A stretch of DNA of 64,000 nucleotides, taken from assembly GCF_017377855.1 (NCBI RefSeq), contig NZ_JAFREP010000015.1:62001-126000 (forward strand). The letters are read 5' to 3'. The notes beneath the pieces are model-generated. The model ran no database searches. It had not been told where the DNA came from and saw only the letters and a list, made by a program, of their open reading frames with translations. This DNA is from Acanthopleuribacter pedis. Its GTDB lineage: Bacteria; Acidobacteriota; Holophagae; Acanthopleuribacterales; Acanthopleuribacteraceae. Below are positions 26,021 to 35,194 of the stretch, one piece after another. A program made the position numbers and the translations under genes. Every line of letters starts with the position of its first letter. Within the stretch, counting starts at the first letter, position 1.

Positions 26021-28981
26021 TTAGTATTTGACAATTTTTGGCGTGATGAAGATCAAAAGCTCATCATTTTCAAATTGCTCTGATTCATAACCGAACAAAC
26101 GCTTCAAAAAGGGAACGTTTCGCAACTTAGGAACACCCGAGCCGGAGCTTTGTTCGTTAAGCGTGAAAATCCCACCAATCACGGCCGTACCGCCATTGCG
26201 AACCAACAGTTTCGTTTCGGCCTCGCGAACGGTAATAACAGGGTTACCATTAACCGTTCTGGAGAAGTCGGCTTGTGATTTGTCAACTTTCACATCGAGA
26301 ATAATGGTTTCGTCAGCCGTGATGTGCGGTGTCACGTGCAATTCCAAAACCGCATCAATAAAGGTGGTGGTTACCGTGCCCCGTTGTACGGTTTGGATGG
26401 GAATTTTTTGGCCGTTTTTAATGGTGGCGGTTTGGTTGTTTTGCGTGGTTACCTTAGGCGCGGAAATGATCTGGCCTTCACCATCGCTTTCCAGCATCTG
26501 GAGAGAGATATCCAACTTGAAGTTGTCGAGAAAGTTACCCAAGGACAGGCCGATACCGGCGGGGTTTTCAGCAACAACCGGCAGGTTGACGGCATAACCA
26601 CCTGCCAAACCACTCTGACCAACCGTGCCTTGACGCGGTCCGCCCACGCCGACGCGGTTGGGGAAGTCTAAACCGGTATCCGTACCCAATTCAGGTGAGT
26701 AGTTACCATTAAGACCCCACTGAACGCCGAGTTCACGCAGGAAGCGGCGGGAAGATTCAACAACACGCGCTTCGATGGTGACCTGGGAAATCATTTTGTC
26801 GAGTTTTTTGATGAGCGTGCGAATGGCAGTCATCTTCTTGGGAATATCGACAATAATCAAGGTGTTGGTGCGTTCGTCCATCAGGATAATGCCGCGCTGA
26901 GAGAGGTATTCCTCGACGATGGGAACAACTTCTTTGGCATTGGCATAACTCAGTGGGAAGGTCACCGTTACCGGATCAACAGCCAGTTCACGTTGCAGAC
27001 GAAGTTCGGCACGCGCTTCTTCTTCGCGACGGAACTTGTCCGTGGTGGCAACCCGCAAAACACCGTTTTGAAATTGTTTGTCCAAGTTCGCGTTGGTCAG
27101 GATGATGTCCAGCGCTTGGTCCCAAGGAATATTGCGGAAACGGTAGGTCGCGCGAACATCCCGAACCGAGGAATCAACGTAAAGGTTGATACCAACTTGG
27201 TCTGCGATGAAACGAAGCAAGTCAACGACATCGGCGTCTTTAACGTCGATGATGGAAATTTCTTCACCGCGGTATTCAACCTCGCCACCGTCAATGGTTT
27301 CGTAGGGATCGTCGTTTTCTTCAAACAAGGACGCAAAGTCTTTGGAATCGCCTTCACCGTCTTGCAACATGGGGCGCATTTCCAAAAGTTTGGAGGACTC
27401 AATTGCGGTATTGGTAACGACAATGGTTCCGAGCTCATAATGGGTGCTGCGTTGACCCTTCATCATTTTATAGAGGCTTTCCTTACCGGAGGCATTTTCG
27501 CCGGCCAGGGCGTCCGTGACTTCTTCGTCAAGATCGGAAACCATCGTAAATGAAGGCATGACATCATCCGCTTTCTCAGCGGATGCAACGATTTTATTTT
27601 TCTCAAACGCGTCCATAGCGGTCATTGCTTCTTCAAAAACGGGCAATGAGGAACCCACGGAACCCGCTTCCGCTGTTTCAGCCGCGGGCTGAGAAACGCC
27701 TGCTGCAGGTGCTTCTACCTCGGCAACCACGGGCAGATTCTGAACCGGAACGTCAACTTCCCGCGCGGCAGACACGGATGGTTCCGTAACCATTTGCACA
27801 GCATCAGTCGTATCGGCTTCAGCGGAAATCGCACGCGCCGCGGACTCGATTGCCGCCGGTTCTGGTTCAACCGCAAGGGCCTCATGCGCTTCAGTTTGAA
27901 CATCCGCGGCTTCGGTAACAGCGGCGGCGCTCGCTTGGCTTAAGGGCTCAACTTGCTCGTTTGTTGAAACCGCGACGGTTTCATCGTTGGTGTCGTGTTG
28001 CGGGGTTTCAGTGGCCGTCTCCGCTACAGAAGCTTCGCTAACCTCGGAAACGGTGTCCGCCACATCGGCAACCACCACCTCAGCGGCGGGTTCTTCAACA
28101 ATCGTCGCCTCGGCCACCGCTTCTTTCAAGTCGGCTGCGTTGCTTTCCAGGAAAGCAACGGCCTGGGCCAAACGGGTTTCGTCTACACCGTAAACCAGTG
28201 CCAATCCACCTTCGGTCTCACGAATCGTCACCGGGACTTTCCCGGAGAGATCCAGCACACAACGCGTGATGGGCTGTGGCTCCCGTTGGAATTGGCGAAC
28301 ACGAACTTGCTGAAGCAGCGCGCCTTCAACACGAATGTTGGGCTCGTTCATGCGGACCAGGGTTTCCTTCAGGTCAATGACAAAGCGGTTGGGTTCTTTT
28401 AAATAGAAGGTACGGTATTCCTTGAGACCCGCGACGGAAAGGCGCAACACGCCATAATCGTCGTAGTCGGCGGCGTCGACATGTGCCAAACGCTTCAAGC
28501 CGTCACCACCATCAAGCTGCGTGACCACCGGCTGCGCGGATTGGGGCAAGCTTTCAACTTCCTCATGGGCCGTAACAACCGCTGCTTCCGTTTCGGGAAG
28601 TTCGGATTTAAAGAATAAGGTAACTTCACCTTGTGCACCGTCGTAAACAGAGCAGTTGACTGAACCGTTCAGGAAAAAGCGAACACGGATCCCGCTTTCG
28701 GCGTCCACATCGAGCGGCTCCTGAACAATTTTTTCAACCTGGGGAAAGGCGAGTGCGCTGAAATCGACTTCGCTGGTGGCGCCGGGAAAATCAACCGAGA
28801 AAACGCCCTCGGTCGTGTCCAGCGCGAAAAAACTTAATTGCGGTGCGCCCTCGTAAAAAACGACCAACGATGTTTTCCCATCATTAGACATAGGCACCGC
28901 TTTTTCGATGACAACATCGCCGGCAATAATGACTGCGCCACTGAACAACAAACAAAAAGCAGCGATCCATTTCTTAAACAT
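26021..28981 (-). CDS. pilQ: Type IV pilus secretin PilQ
   Basis: 986 residues: a signal peptide (1-21), two AMIN domains (about 40-130 and 165-275) that bind peptidoglycan, a long Ala/Glu/Val-rich low-complexity linker (about 275-480), an STN/N0 domain (about 575-660), an N1/KH domain (about 690-755) and the secretin pore (about 800-985). The last ends with VPKLRNVPFLKRLFGYES and ELLIFITPKIV, both classic. It forms the outer-membrane channel for the pilus. The linker of about 200 residues is unusually long. GAGGAG precedes the ATG just after the pilP stop. Confidence 0.96.
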   Translation of the reverse strand: MFKKWIAAFCLLFSGAVIIAGDVVIEKAVPMSNDGKTSLVVFYEGAPQLSFFALDTTEGVFSVDFPGATSEVDFSALAFPQVEKIVQEPLDVDAESGIRVRFFLNGSVNCSVYDGAQGEVTLFFKSELPETEAAVVTAHEEVESLPQSAQPVVTQLDGGDGLKRLAHVDAADYDDYGVLRLSVAGLKEYRTFYLKEPNRFVIDLKETLVRMNEPNIRVEGALLQQVRVRQFQREPQPITRCVLDLSGKVPVTIRETEGGLALVYGVDETRLAQAVAFLESNAADLKEAVAEATIVEEPAAEVVVADVADTVSEVSEASVAETATETPQHDTNDETVAVSTNEQVEPLSQASAAAVTEAADVQTEAHEALAVEPEPAAIESAARAISAEADTTDAVQMVTEPSVSAAREVDVPVQNLPVVAEVEAPAAGVSQPAAETAEAGSVGSSLPVFEEAMTAMDAFEKNKIVASAEKADDVMPSFTMVSDLDEEVTDALAGENASGKESLYKMMKGQRSTHYELGTIVVTNTAIESSKLLEMRPMLQDGEGDSKDFASLFEENDDPYETIDGGEVEYRGEEISIIDVKDADVVDLLRFIADQVGINLYVDSSVRDVRATYRFRNIPWDQALDIILTNANLDKQFQNGVLRVATTDKFRREEEARAELRLQRELAVDPVTVTFPLSYANAKEVVPIVEEYLSQRGIILMDERTNTLIIVDIPKKMTAIRTLIKKLDKMISQVTIEARVVESSRRFLRELGVQWGLNGNYSPELGTDTGLDFPNRVGVGGPRQGTVGQSGLAGGYAVNLPVVAENPAGIGLSLGNFLDNFKLDISLQMLESDGEGQIISAPKVTTQNNQTATIKNGQKIPIQTVQRGTVTTTFIDAVLELHVTPHITADETIILDVKVDKSQADFSRTVNGNPVITVREAETKLLVRNGGTAVIGGIFTLNEQSSGSGVPKLRNVPFLKRLFGYESEQFENDELLIFITPKIVKY

Positions 28982-28983
28982 GA

Positions 28984-29463
28984 CTACTCCTCACCACGGT
29001 GCAATTCTTTAACCACTTCACGAATGTGATCACTGTCTTCCGAGGTATAGTGCTTGAAGAAGACGGCCTTATCAGTAATGTTAACCAAGTCGGCGTCGCG
29101 CAAAAGCGTGCCAACTTGAAACCAATCGTATTCACCACCGATTGAGAAAATGGCCCAGTATCCGGTCCGGGCATCTAGGTAAATACCTTTCAAATCCATT
29201 TCCGAAATCGAGTGGGGCAGACGGTTTTCGGCATTCGGAATGCCGGTGGCGACGGTAACCGTCGCCTCGCGTTCTTTTTCGATTTCAAAAGGTGATTTAA
29301 AGGGATCACGCGGCAACTCGTCCTCAGGGACGACGGGTGAATAGGTTATCCCACCGGTGATCGGGGTATCATCTTCTTCCTCAGCCGGTTCCTGTGCCCA
29401 GACAAATAAACCGGTCAGGAGGAAAGCGGAAAAAGCGGCGATTCTCAGCCAATTCATAGCCAT
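28984..29463 (-). CDS. pilP: Type IV pilus assembly protein PilP
   Basis: 159 residues with a cleavable signal (about 1-23, ending VWAQ), a disordered acidic segment, and a C-terminal beta-sandwich containing DPFKSPF and the GIYLDARTGYWAIFS strand typical of PilP. Most PilP proteins are lipoproteins; no lipobox Cys is present here. PilP links PilN-PilO to PilQ. GGAGGAGG precedes the ATG, which directly abuts the pilO stop. Confidence 0.88.
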   Translation of the reverse strand: MAMNWLRIAAFSAFLLTGLFVWAQEPAEEEDDTPITGGITYSPVVPEDELPRDPFKSPFEIEKEREATVTVATGIPNAENRLPHSISEMDLKGIYLDARTGYWAIFSIGGEYDWFQVGTLLRDADLVNITDKAVFFKHYTSEDSDHIREVVKELHRGEE

Positions 29464-30090
29464 CTACCTCCTCCCTCTGCGTTTCTTGTTCTTTCCACCG
29501 GAAGCCTCAGCTTTCTTGGCTTCAATTTGCGCTTTCAGTTCTTCAGGTGTCGGTTCCCGATAAGAGTAAACCGAAACAACAAAAGTCGCGGCGACCGCGC
29601 CTCGCGCGGCCTCTTCCGATTTGCTCAAACTCAAACCCTTGATGTTCACAATGCGAGGGTAGTTGGTAAGCTGGGCAAAAAAGCGACCAAAATCGTGAAA
29701 ACTGCCCTCTGCCTCATAGGCAAAAGGGTGCTCTACAATGACGTCGTCGATAACCGGCTTATTGCTAACCGCGCCAACAATTTCAATGCCGTTTTCGTTG
29801 GCATAGCGCTTCACATCCGCCTGGAATTTCGGCTTGTTAATATCAACAGGAAGTACCTTTTTAAGACGGTCCAATTGAGCGCGAAGATGGGTCATCTGTT
29901 CTTGTAGTTCATTCGCGGTATTTTGAATATTTTTTGCAACCGAAATATCGGTATTGAGTTGTTCAATATCCGCCTTGGCACGTTCAATTCCTAACTTCAC
30001 GTCTTTGAGGAAAAAGAAGTTAGTGAACAACAAACCGACAATGATCACGACAAAGCCGGCCAACAACTGGTGCAGTTTGGTGAGCTTCAC
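29464..30090 (-). CDS. pilO: Type IV pilus assembly protein PilO
   Basis: 208 residues with one N-terminal membrane helix (LLAGFVVIIVGLLFTNFFFL), a coiled coil (about 35-75, ending in LKKVLPVDINK) and a ferredoxin-like periplasmic domain with a basic C-terminal tail. PilO pairs with PilN in the inner-membrane alignment complex. The start overlaps pilN by ATGA. Confidence 0.92.
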   Translation of the reverse strand: MKLTKLHQLLAGFVVIIVGLLFTNFFFLKDVKLGIERAKADIEQLNTDISVAKNIQNTANELQEQMTHLRAQLDRLKKVLPVDINKPKFQADVKRYANENGIEIVGAVSNKPVIDDVIVEHPFAYEAEGSFHDFGRFFAQLTNYPRIVNIKGLSLSKSEEAARGAVAATFVVSVYSYREPTPEELKAQIEAKKAEASGGKNKKRRGRR

Positions 30091-30785
30091 GGGGTGCCTC
30101 CTTCCTGCTTGGCCTTACCGGCATTCGCGGGTTGGATTTTGAAATAAAGCAAGAATTGGAAACCACTACCTTCGTCGATTTTGTCGCTCGCCATGGAGTA
30201 TTGGTTGAGATCAAGCTCTGAGTAGCGATCTTCCATCCCCTGAACACTTCGCGCAAAGGTCGTAATCGCATCGGTATTTTTGGCAAAACCACTGATGCGA
30301 ACTTCCCTGATATCGGTGATACCACGCTGGCTTCCGCCCTTGGCCCGCTGTCGTCCGGATTTGGTAACATTCAGCAGGTTTTTGTCCAAGCCTTGGGTCA
30401 CATCAGTTAACCACACGGACTCGGGTAAAACGTTATGGATATCTTCCATAAGTTTGACCGGGCCTTGGCGTCGGTCTTTGAGTTGACTGATTTTCTGAAT
30501 CTTCTCGTTAAGCAATTCTTTTTGAATCTCAAATTGCTCCCGTTTGTCGATCCAAACCTTCAGTTTGTCATACTCGGCTTGCAAGGCACGCTTTTCAGCC
30601 AAAAGCTCTTGCTGCTCTTGCTTGTAAACGTAGTAATTGGCGTAGCAAGCACCTAAGGCAACGAGCACCATGATGATCAGAATAAGGTTCTCTTCCAAAT
30701 CACTGGCTTGGCGTGTCGCTTTTTTCTGAGCCTTAGGCGCGCCGGCTTTCCGCTCGGCTATAAGGTTGATGCGTATCATGGTCAT
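30087..30785 (-). CDS. pilN: Type IV pilus assembly protein PilN
   Basis: 232 residues. The N-terminal MIRINLIAE is the cytoplasmic INLLP-like peptide that PilN uses to bind PilM. One membrane helix (about 31-50), a coiled coil (55-100) and a periplasmic domain follow. The start overlaps the pilM stop by 4 nt (ATGA); a second Met two codons in is possible. The gene is in the standard M-N-O-P-Q order. Confidence 0.93.
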   Translation of the reverse strand: MTMIRINLIAERKAGAPKAQKKATRQASDLEENLILIIMVLVALGACYANYYVYKQEQQELLAEKRALQAEYDKLKVWIDKREQFEIQKELLNEKIQKISQLKDRRQGPVKLMEDIHNVLPESVWLTDVTQGLDKNLLNVTKSGRQRAKGGSQRGITDIREVRISGFAKNTDAITTFARSVQGMEDRYSELDLNQYSMASDKIDEGSGFQFLLYFKIQPANAGKAKQEGGTP

Positions 30786-31849
30786 TTGTCGTTGACCCTC
30801 CTCATCGCCAGACCGACCGCAATCGCGGCACTCGCTCGCAAATCGTGTATTAACTGTGGGTTAAACTGTTTCTCGTTGTAACTGATGTTCTGAAAAGGAT
30901 TCAGCATTTCAACCGGTGCTTCAAATCGCTCCGACAAAAATTGGTCGAGGTTGAGAACCTTGGAGCTACCGCCGGTCAACATAATGCGGTTAATTTTTTC
31001 CGCGGAGGTGGTGGCCTTAAAGAAATCAAAGGTTTTTTGAACTTCCACACCAAGGTCGTTGGTAACACTCTGAAGAATGGGGATGACACTTTCAAAGTTG
31101 ATGTCATCGGCCGACTCACCGCGTTTTAAAACTTCAGCGGTTTCAAAGTCGACGCCTAAATCCTTTTGGATGGCATCCGTGTAGACATTGCCGCCAAAAG
31201 AAATATCACGCCAGAAAATGGAGTTATTCCCTTGCATGATATTTATATTCATAACAGAGGCGCCAATGTTAATGACCGCGGTCACTTGAAAGTCGGAAAT
31301 GTCGTAATTTGCGGTCAGTGCGTTTTGCAGCGCGAAAGAGTCGACATCCACGGTCACCGGCGCGCGACCGGCCTGCTGAACCACACTAACATATTCGGAG
31401 ACCTTTTCTTTTTTGGCGGCCACCAGCAATACATCCATATTGCCGTCACCGCGGTCACCTTCGTCCAGAACCTGGAAGTCCAAGTTCACATCATCAATAT
31501 CAAAGGGAATGTAGCTTTCTGCTTCCCAGCGAATTGATTCGTTAAGTTCTTCCTCGGACATGTAGGCCATGGTGATTTTTTTGATGATCACCGAGTGACC
31601 TGAGACGGCGATAGCAACTTCACTCGTTTTGATCTTGTTCTCGTTAAACAACTGAACAACACCGTCGACGACCACACTGCTATCCATGATCGAACCGTCG
31701 ACGATCACTTCCGGGGCCAGGTGGGCAACACCCAGGTTCACCAGCTTCCACTTGTTTTCGTCTTTGGATAACGGTTTCAGCTCCACCAGCTTGATCGCGC
31801 TGGAACCAATGTCGAGACCGACAAGCCCCTTGGACTTCCTAAACAGCAC
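30782..31849 (-). CDS. pilM: Type IV pilus assembly ATPase-like protein PilM
   Basis: 355 residues, actin/FtsA fold: GLDIGSSAIKLVEL (phosphate 1), INIGASVMNINI (phosphate 2) and LTGGSSKVLNLDQFLSERF (adenosine loop). PilM is the cytoplasmic ring component that binds the PilN N-terminus. GTG 31849 with AAAGGGGG just upstream is the best start; an ATG eight codons earlier (31873) has no such site. It is the first gene of the pilM-N-O-P-Q operon. Confidence 0.95.
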   Translation of the reverse strand: MLFRKSKGLVGLDIGSSAIKLVELKPLSKDENKWKLVNLGVAHLAPEVIVDGSIMDSSVVVDGVVQLFNENKIKTSEVAIAVSGHSVIIKKITMAYMSEEELNESIRWEAESYIPFDIDDVNLDFQVLDEGDRGDGNMDVLLVAAKKEKVSEYVSVVQQAGRAPVTVDVDSFALQNALTANYDISDFQVTAVINIGASVMNINIMQGNNSIFWRDISFGGNVYTDAIQKDLGVDFETAEVLKRGESADDINFESVIPILQSVTNDLGVEVQKTFDFFKATTSAEKINRIMLTGGSSKVLNLDQFLSERFEAPVEMLNPFQNISYNEKQFNPQLIHDLRASAAIAVGLAMRRVNDK

Positions 31850-31915
31850 AATCGCCCCCTTTGATCCATGCATAACCCAAGAAAAATCAAACTTATGGAC
31901 ACTAAGTGTGTGGAA

Positions 31916-31945
31916 ACATTAGCATTTTCCAAGTTTGGGAGTCAA
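31916..31945 (-). promoter_or_regulatory. Candidate promoter of the pilM operon
   Basis: On the minus strand TTGACT (31945-31940) and TAATGT (31921-31916) are separated by 18 nt, with TGC before the -10 box as in an extended -10 element. It stands about 67 nt before the pilM start and just below a strong palindrome. Confidence 0.5.
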
Positions 31946-31965
31946 GCTACATTAACATCGGCTTA

Positions 31966-31994
31966 TCCCGGAAAACGTTTAACGTTTTTCGGGA
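31966..31994. promoter_or_regulatory. 29-bp near-perfect palindrome upstream of the pilM promoter
   Basis: Arms 31966-31979 and 31981-31994 are complementary at 13 of 14 positions around one central T (core AACGTT-T-AACGTT). No U-run follows on either strand. It lies about 21 bp upstream of the -35 box, which fits an operator better than a terminator. Confidence 0.55.
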
Positions 31995-32429
31995 ATTATT
32001 TGCCGCCGGGAAGCCCGCCTCGCCGTTTATTAGCGCTTCGTGACGCGCCGGTCAGTTTCGCGTGATCCCGAACGAAGCCCTTGGCAAACTTGTTGTTTAC
32101 CAGCCTCGGCGGGCGCGCCGCGGGTCCACCGCGGCGGAAATCATCTTCGCGACACACGGCCATAACCCATTATTCATGTCATTAGGACAGATAACGGCTA
32201 TTAGTATTATCAGCCCCTGCTTGGATCCCAACGGCGGCACCTGAGCACCGTCGCCTAAGAATCACATTCCCACTGAAAGGTCCCGTTCTACAACACACGC
32301 GCTCGCCACGTGCATCGGAGCGCGTCTGAAAACACTTTAACCGAAAAGAAGGCAGATGGAAGGGGGGTAATTGGGGCTAAGCTGCCAAGTTTGCGCTTGC
32401 TCACACAAAAGGACGTCAAACATGCGTCC
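31995..32429. other. Intergenic stretch between the pilM promoter and PP2C
   Basis: About 435 bp with no supported gene. Short frames on both strands lack ribosome sites and family features. I see no further repeat or RNA signature. Confidence 0.6.
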
Positions 32430-33197
32430 TTATTCACATATTCGCACCAAGGCAACGGTAATATTGTCGTCGCCACCTTTCCGATTGGCGGCGTCAACCA
32501 GCTTGTGGGTGGTTTCATCAAGCGACGCTTCACGGTTTTCCAGCAAAATGCCGTGAATTTCATGATCGGTCAACATCGAGTTAAGCCCATCGGAACAGAG
32601 CAGCAACAGATCGTCGCCCTTAAGCAACAAATCCTTTAAATCGGCCTTCACCTCGGCACCACTGCCAAGGGCCTGGGTGATCACATTCCGGAAGGGGTGG
32701 TTGCGCGCATGCTCCAGGGTCAAAAACCCCTGCTTAAGCTGCTCATTTACCCAACTGTGATCCGAGGTCAGCGGCGAGAGCTTGCCACCGCGAAAAAGAT
32801 AAGCCCGCGAATCGCCAACATGGGCCACGGTGCAATGGACCCCTCGCACAATCGCCGCAACAATGGTGGTCCCCATGCCGCGACACTCGACACGCTCCAT
32901 GGTGGTTCGACGAATTTTTTCATTAGCGAGGTTAATGGCAAAACGCAGCTTGTTGGCAGTCAGAGAGACACCGGTATCGTAGGTATCCGGCCAAGTCCAA
33001 TTCTCGTCGCCCTCGGACTCAAGCAAAACCGTTTCAATCTCTTCCACCGCCAACCGACTGGCTACTTCACCGGCGGCATGACCCCCCATGCCGTCAGCCA
33101 CCACAAACAGACCAATCTCCCGATTGGCACAGAAATTATCCTCGTTGGCTTTTCGCTTCATGCCGACATCCGTGGCAACATATGATTGAAAATGCAA
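32430..33197 (-). CDS. PP2C-type Ser/Thr protein phosphatase
   Basis: 255 residues covering one complete PPM/PP2C domain. Metal and phosphate residues are all present: RKANEDNF, VVADGMGGHAAGE, MGTTIVAA, AHVGDSRAYLFR, SDGLNSMLTDHEI and DDNITVALV. Such enzymes reverse Hanks-type kinase phosphorylation. The gene follows the DnaJ-TPR gene by 11 nt with GGAG overlapping the preceding stop. A Hanks-type kinase is encoded at 42479-44974, but no physical link is implied. Confidence 0.94.
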   Translation of the reverse strand: MHFQSYVATDVGMKRKANEDNFCANREIGLFVVADGMGGHAAGEVASRLAVEEIETVLLESEGDENWTWPDTYDTGVSLTANKLRFAINLANEKIRRTTMERVECRGMGTTIVAAIVRGVHCTVAHVGDSRAYLFRGGKLSPLTSDHSWVNEQLKQGFLTLEHARNHPFRNVITQALGSGAEVKADLKDLLLKGDDLLLLCSDGLNSMLTDHEIHGILLENREASLDETTHKLVDAANRKGGDDNITVALVRICE

Positions 33198-33208
33198 GAT
33201 TCCGTCTC

Positions 33209-33880
33209 CTACTTTTTGCCGAACAATCCACCCAGCAAGCCGCCTTTTTTGGCGCTTTTGTCTTTCTGGACCTCTTCAGGCTCCATTTCCCGAGCCAACG
33301 CGCGCAACTCTCGATCACCCGGCGCCATTTGCAAACCTTTCTGGAGCGCGTTGCGCGCCCGCGTTTTGAGACCGAAGTGCATCAGGGAGCGAACCAAAGC
33401 AGCATAGTAAGAACCGTTCCGTGAATCCATGGAGATGGCGCGCTCTAAACTACGCACCCCTTCTTTCCCCATGCCCGACACCTTAATCTCAGCCAAACCC
33501 TTGTAAAACCAGCCCTCGGCGGTCTCCTGAAAATACACAGCCCGCTTGAGCGCTTCGACCGCCTGGTCATATAGGTTCTTTTCATAACGCATTTGCCCCA
33601 TCTTGAGATAACGGGCGGCGCGTGCCTCGTTGGACTCATCCACCTGAGGGCGCCCGGCCGGGGCGCCTAAATCAAGGGTTTTGTCATACTTCTCGCGCTG
33701 GCGGGGGTCTTTGAGCGTGTTAAACGCAACTACAATCTGCTGGTATTTCTTTTCGGCTTGGTCGCGCTCGGATTCAGGAAAACTATCGGGGTGGTTCGAC
33801 TTAGAAAGCCGCCGAAACGCTTTGTGAAGTTCCTCTCGCGAGCAATGACGCGAAACCTGCAGGGTTCGGTAATGATCCAT
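33209..33880 (-). CDS. J-domain protein with C-terminal TPR
   Basis: 223 residues. Residues 1-68 are a J domain with intact HPD (SNHPDSF) and the KYDKTLDL end. About 85-195 form TPR-like helix pairs (ARYLKMGQMRYEKNLYDQAVEALKRA). The tail is basic and Gly/Leu-rich (GGLLGGLFGKK). The J domain would stimulate a DnaK-type chaperone; the TPRs bring a client. No Cys-rich DnaJ zinc domain is present. It is co-directional with the PP2C and RodZ-like genes. Confidence 0.88.
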   Translation of the reverse strand: MDHYRTLQVSRHCSREELHKAFRRLSKSNHPDSFPESERDQAEKKYQQIVVAFNTLKDPRQREKYDKTLDLGAPAGRPQVDESNEARAARYLKMGQMRYEKNLYDQAVEALKRAVYFQETAEGWFYKGLAEIKVSGMGKEGVRSLERAISMDSRNGSYYAALVRSLMHFGLKTRARNALQKGLQMAPGDRELRALAREMEPEEVQKDKSAKKGGLLGGLFGKK

Positions 33881-34023
33881 TCGAGTGTCAATGCCTCTCA
33901 GCTTAAACGTCTTTTCACCATTTTAGGATGATGTGACTACTTGTCAATTACGATCATCAATAAATCTCGGTTTCCCCCGCTGTTTATCCATGCAAAGACC
34001 GCGATCCACCCCTAAAAAACGGC

Positions 34024-35151
34024 TTATTTCCCAGTCCGAATCGAACGCCGTGCCAAGGTACGCAATGCTTCCGGCACATTTTTGTCCCGCACCAAAAATC
34101 GCATATCGGCCTTATTGAGACGCGGCATCAACTTCATAGAAAACGCCAGCGGTGTTCGCGGGTTTTTAACCAAATTCAGCACAATTTTATAATTCTTGAT
34201 CCACTCGCGATTCTGCGCAATCAGCCGCAACACATCCGTTTGAACATTTCTCAAGTTCGAGTAAAACTCCACTTCCGACTCGGTAACCCGCGGCGATTTG
34301 ATCACGGCACAACAAACCAATTTATTCGAATCGCGAATCAAAGCACCGCGGTACTCACGGTCACCCTTGATCGCGGCCTGAATTTTTTGTGGAATCGACA
34401 TCTCCTGAATCAACTCAAGGACGGGCCGCTTTTGTTTGGCGGCGTCGCCTGCAATATCTTTCAGCGACTCGGAACGGGGCGCCTCTTCCTTGTTTCCCTG
34501 ATCCTTGCTTTCTTTCTCCTTGGCTTCGGCGGCATTTTTCTTAACTTTGCTTTTGACACTTTCCTTTTCTTTACCAAACACCTCAACAAACCGTTTGGCC
34601 TCGGCAATCGCCTCCTCTTCGATCTCTTTGGCGCTTTTGCCGGCCAATTCCTCGTCTGTTGACACCAACTCCTTCAGGAGCAGACGTTCGTATTCTTCAA
34701 GTTTCTGGGTGTGAATGACCGACAGCGAAGGGTTTCTGCGCAATGCATCAACAAGCGGCGGATGCTCCTGGATTTTGACCTGGTTGTTCACCACCAAATC
34801 CAACACGTTCTCTTCCAACTCCGGTGCAACCTCGGCCAAGGCAACCGCGGGCATGGCGGGATTCAGCAACAGCACCTCGGTAACAGAACGCGGAAAAAGG
34901 AAACGGCGCAGGTAGAAGTCAAGCAGCTCCCCCCGCTGATCCCGGTTTTGAAAAAACGGCTTAAGCACATCCTCACTGTAGCCGGCGACAGTACCACGCG
35001 CCTCTTCTAACATGGCCTCATCGGCCTCACAAATATGGAATAACGCGGCCAACTGATCTTCGATCTCCAGAGGAAAGACGCCGCGAACCACCGCAAGGGT
35101 CGCCTGCTCGGGCAATTCGCCCTTAATAATTTGGTCTAAAATGCCTTCCAT
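34024..35151 (-). CDS. Unassigned alpha-helical protein with a charged central linker
   Basis: 375 residues, no signal peptide or membrane segment. The N-terminal part (1-175) and C-terminal part (235-375) are helical and leucine-rich, with repeated short patterns such as RNPSLSVIHTQKL and KNPRTPLAFSMKLMPRL. These suggest HEAT-like or leucine-variant repeats. Between them (about 175-232) lies a Lys/Glu-rich linker. I cannot name the family. GAGGCG precedes the ATG, and it is 43 nt downstream of the RodZ-like gene, probably in one transcript with it. Confidence 0.8.
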   Translation of the reverse strand: MEGILDQIIKGELPEQATLAVVRGVFPLEIEDQLAALFHICEADEAMLEEARGTVAGYSEDVLKPFFQNRDQRGELLDFYLRRFLFPRSVTEVLLLNPAMPAVALAEVAPELEENVLDLVVNNQVKIQEHPPLVDALRRNPSLSVIHTQKLEEYERLLLKELVSTDEELAGKSAKEIEEEAIAEAKRFVEVFGKEKESVKSKVKKNAAEAKEKESKDQGNKEEAPRSESLKDIAGDAAKQKRPVLELIQEMSIPQKIQAAIKGDREYRGALIRDSNKLVCCAVIKSPRVTESEVEFYSNLRNVQTDVLRLIAQNREWIKNYKIVLNLVKNPRTPLAFSMKLMPRLNKADMRFLVRDKNVPEALRTLARRSIRTGK

Positions 35152-35194
35152 GGAGACGCCTCACTTCCTGTGTAGGGAATTATTGTTACCGCTC

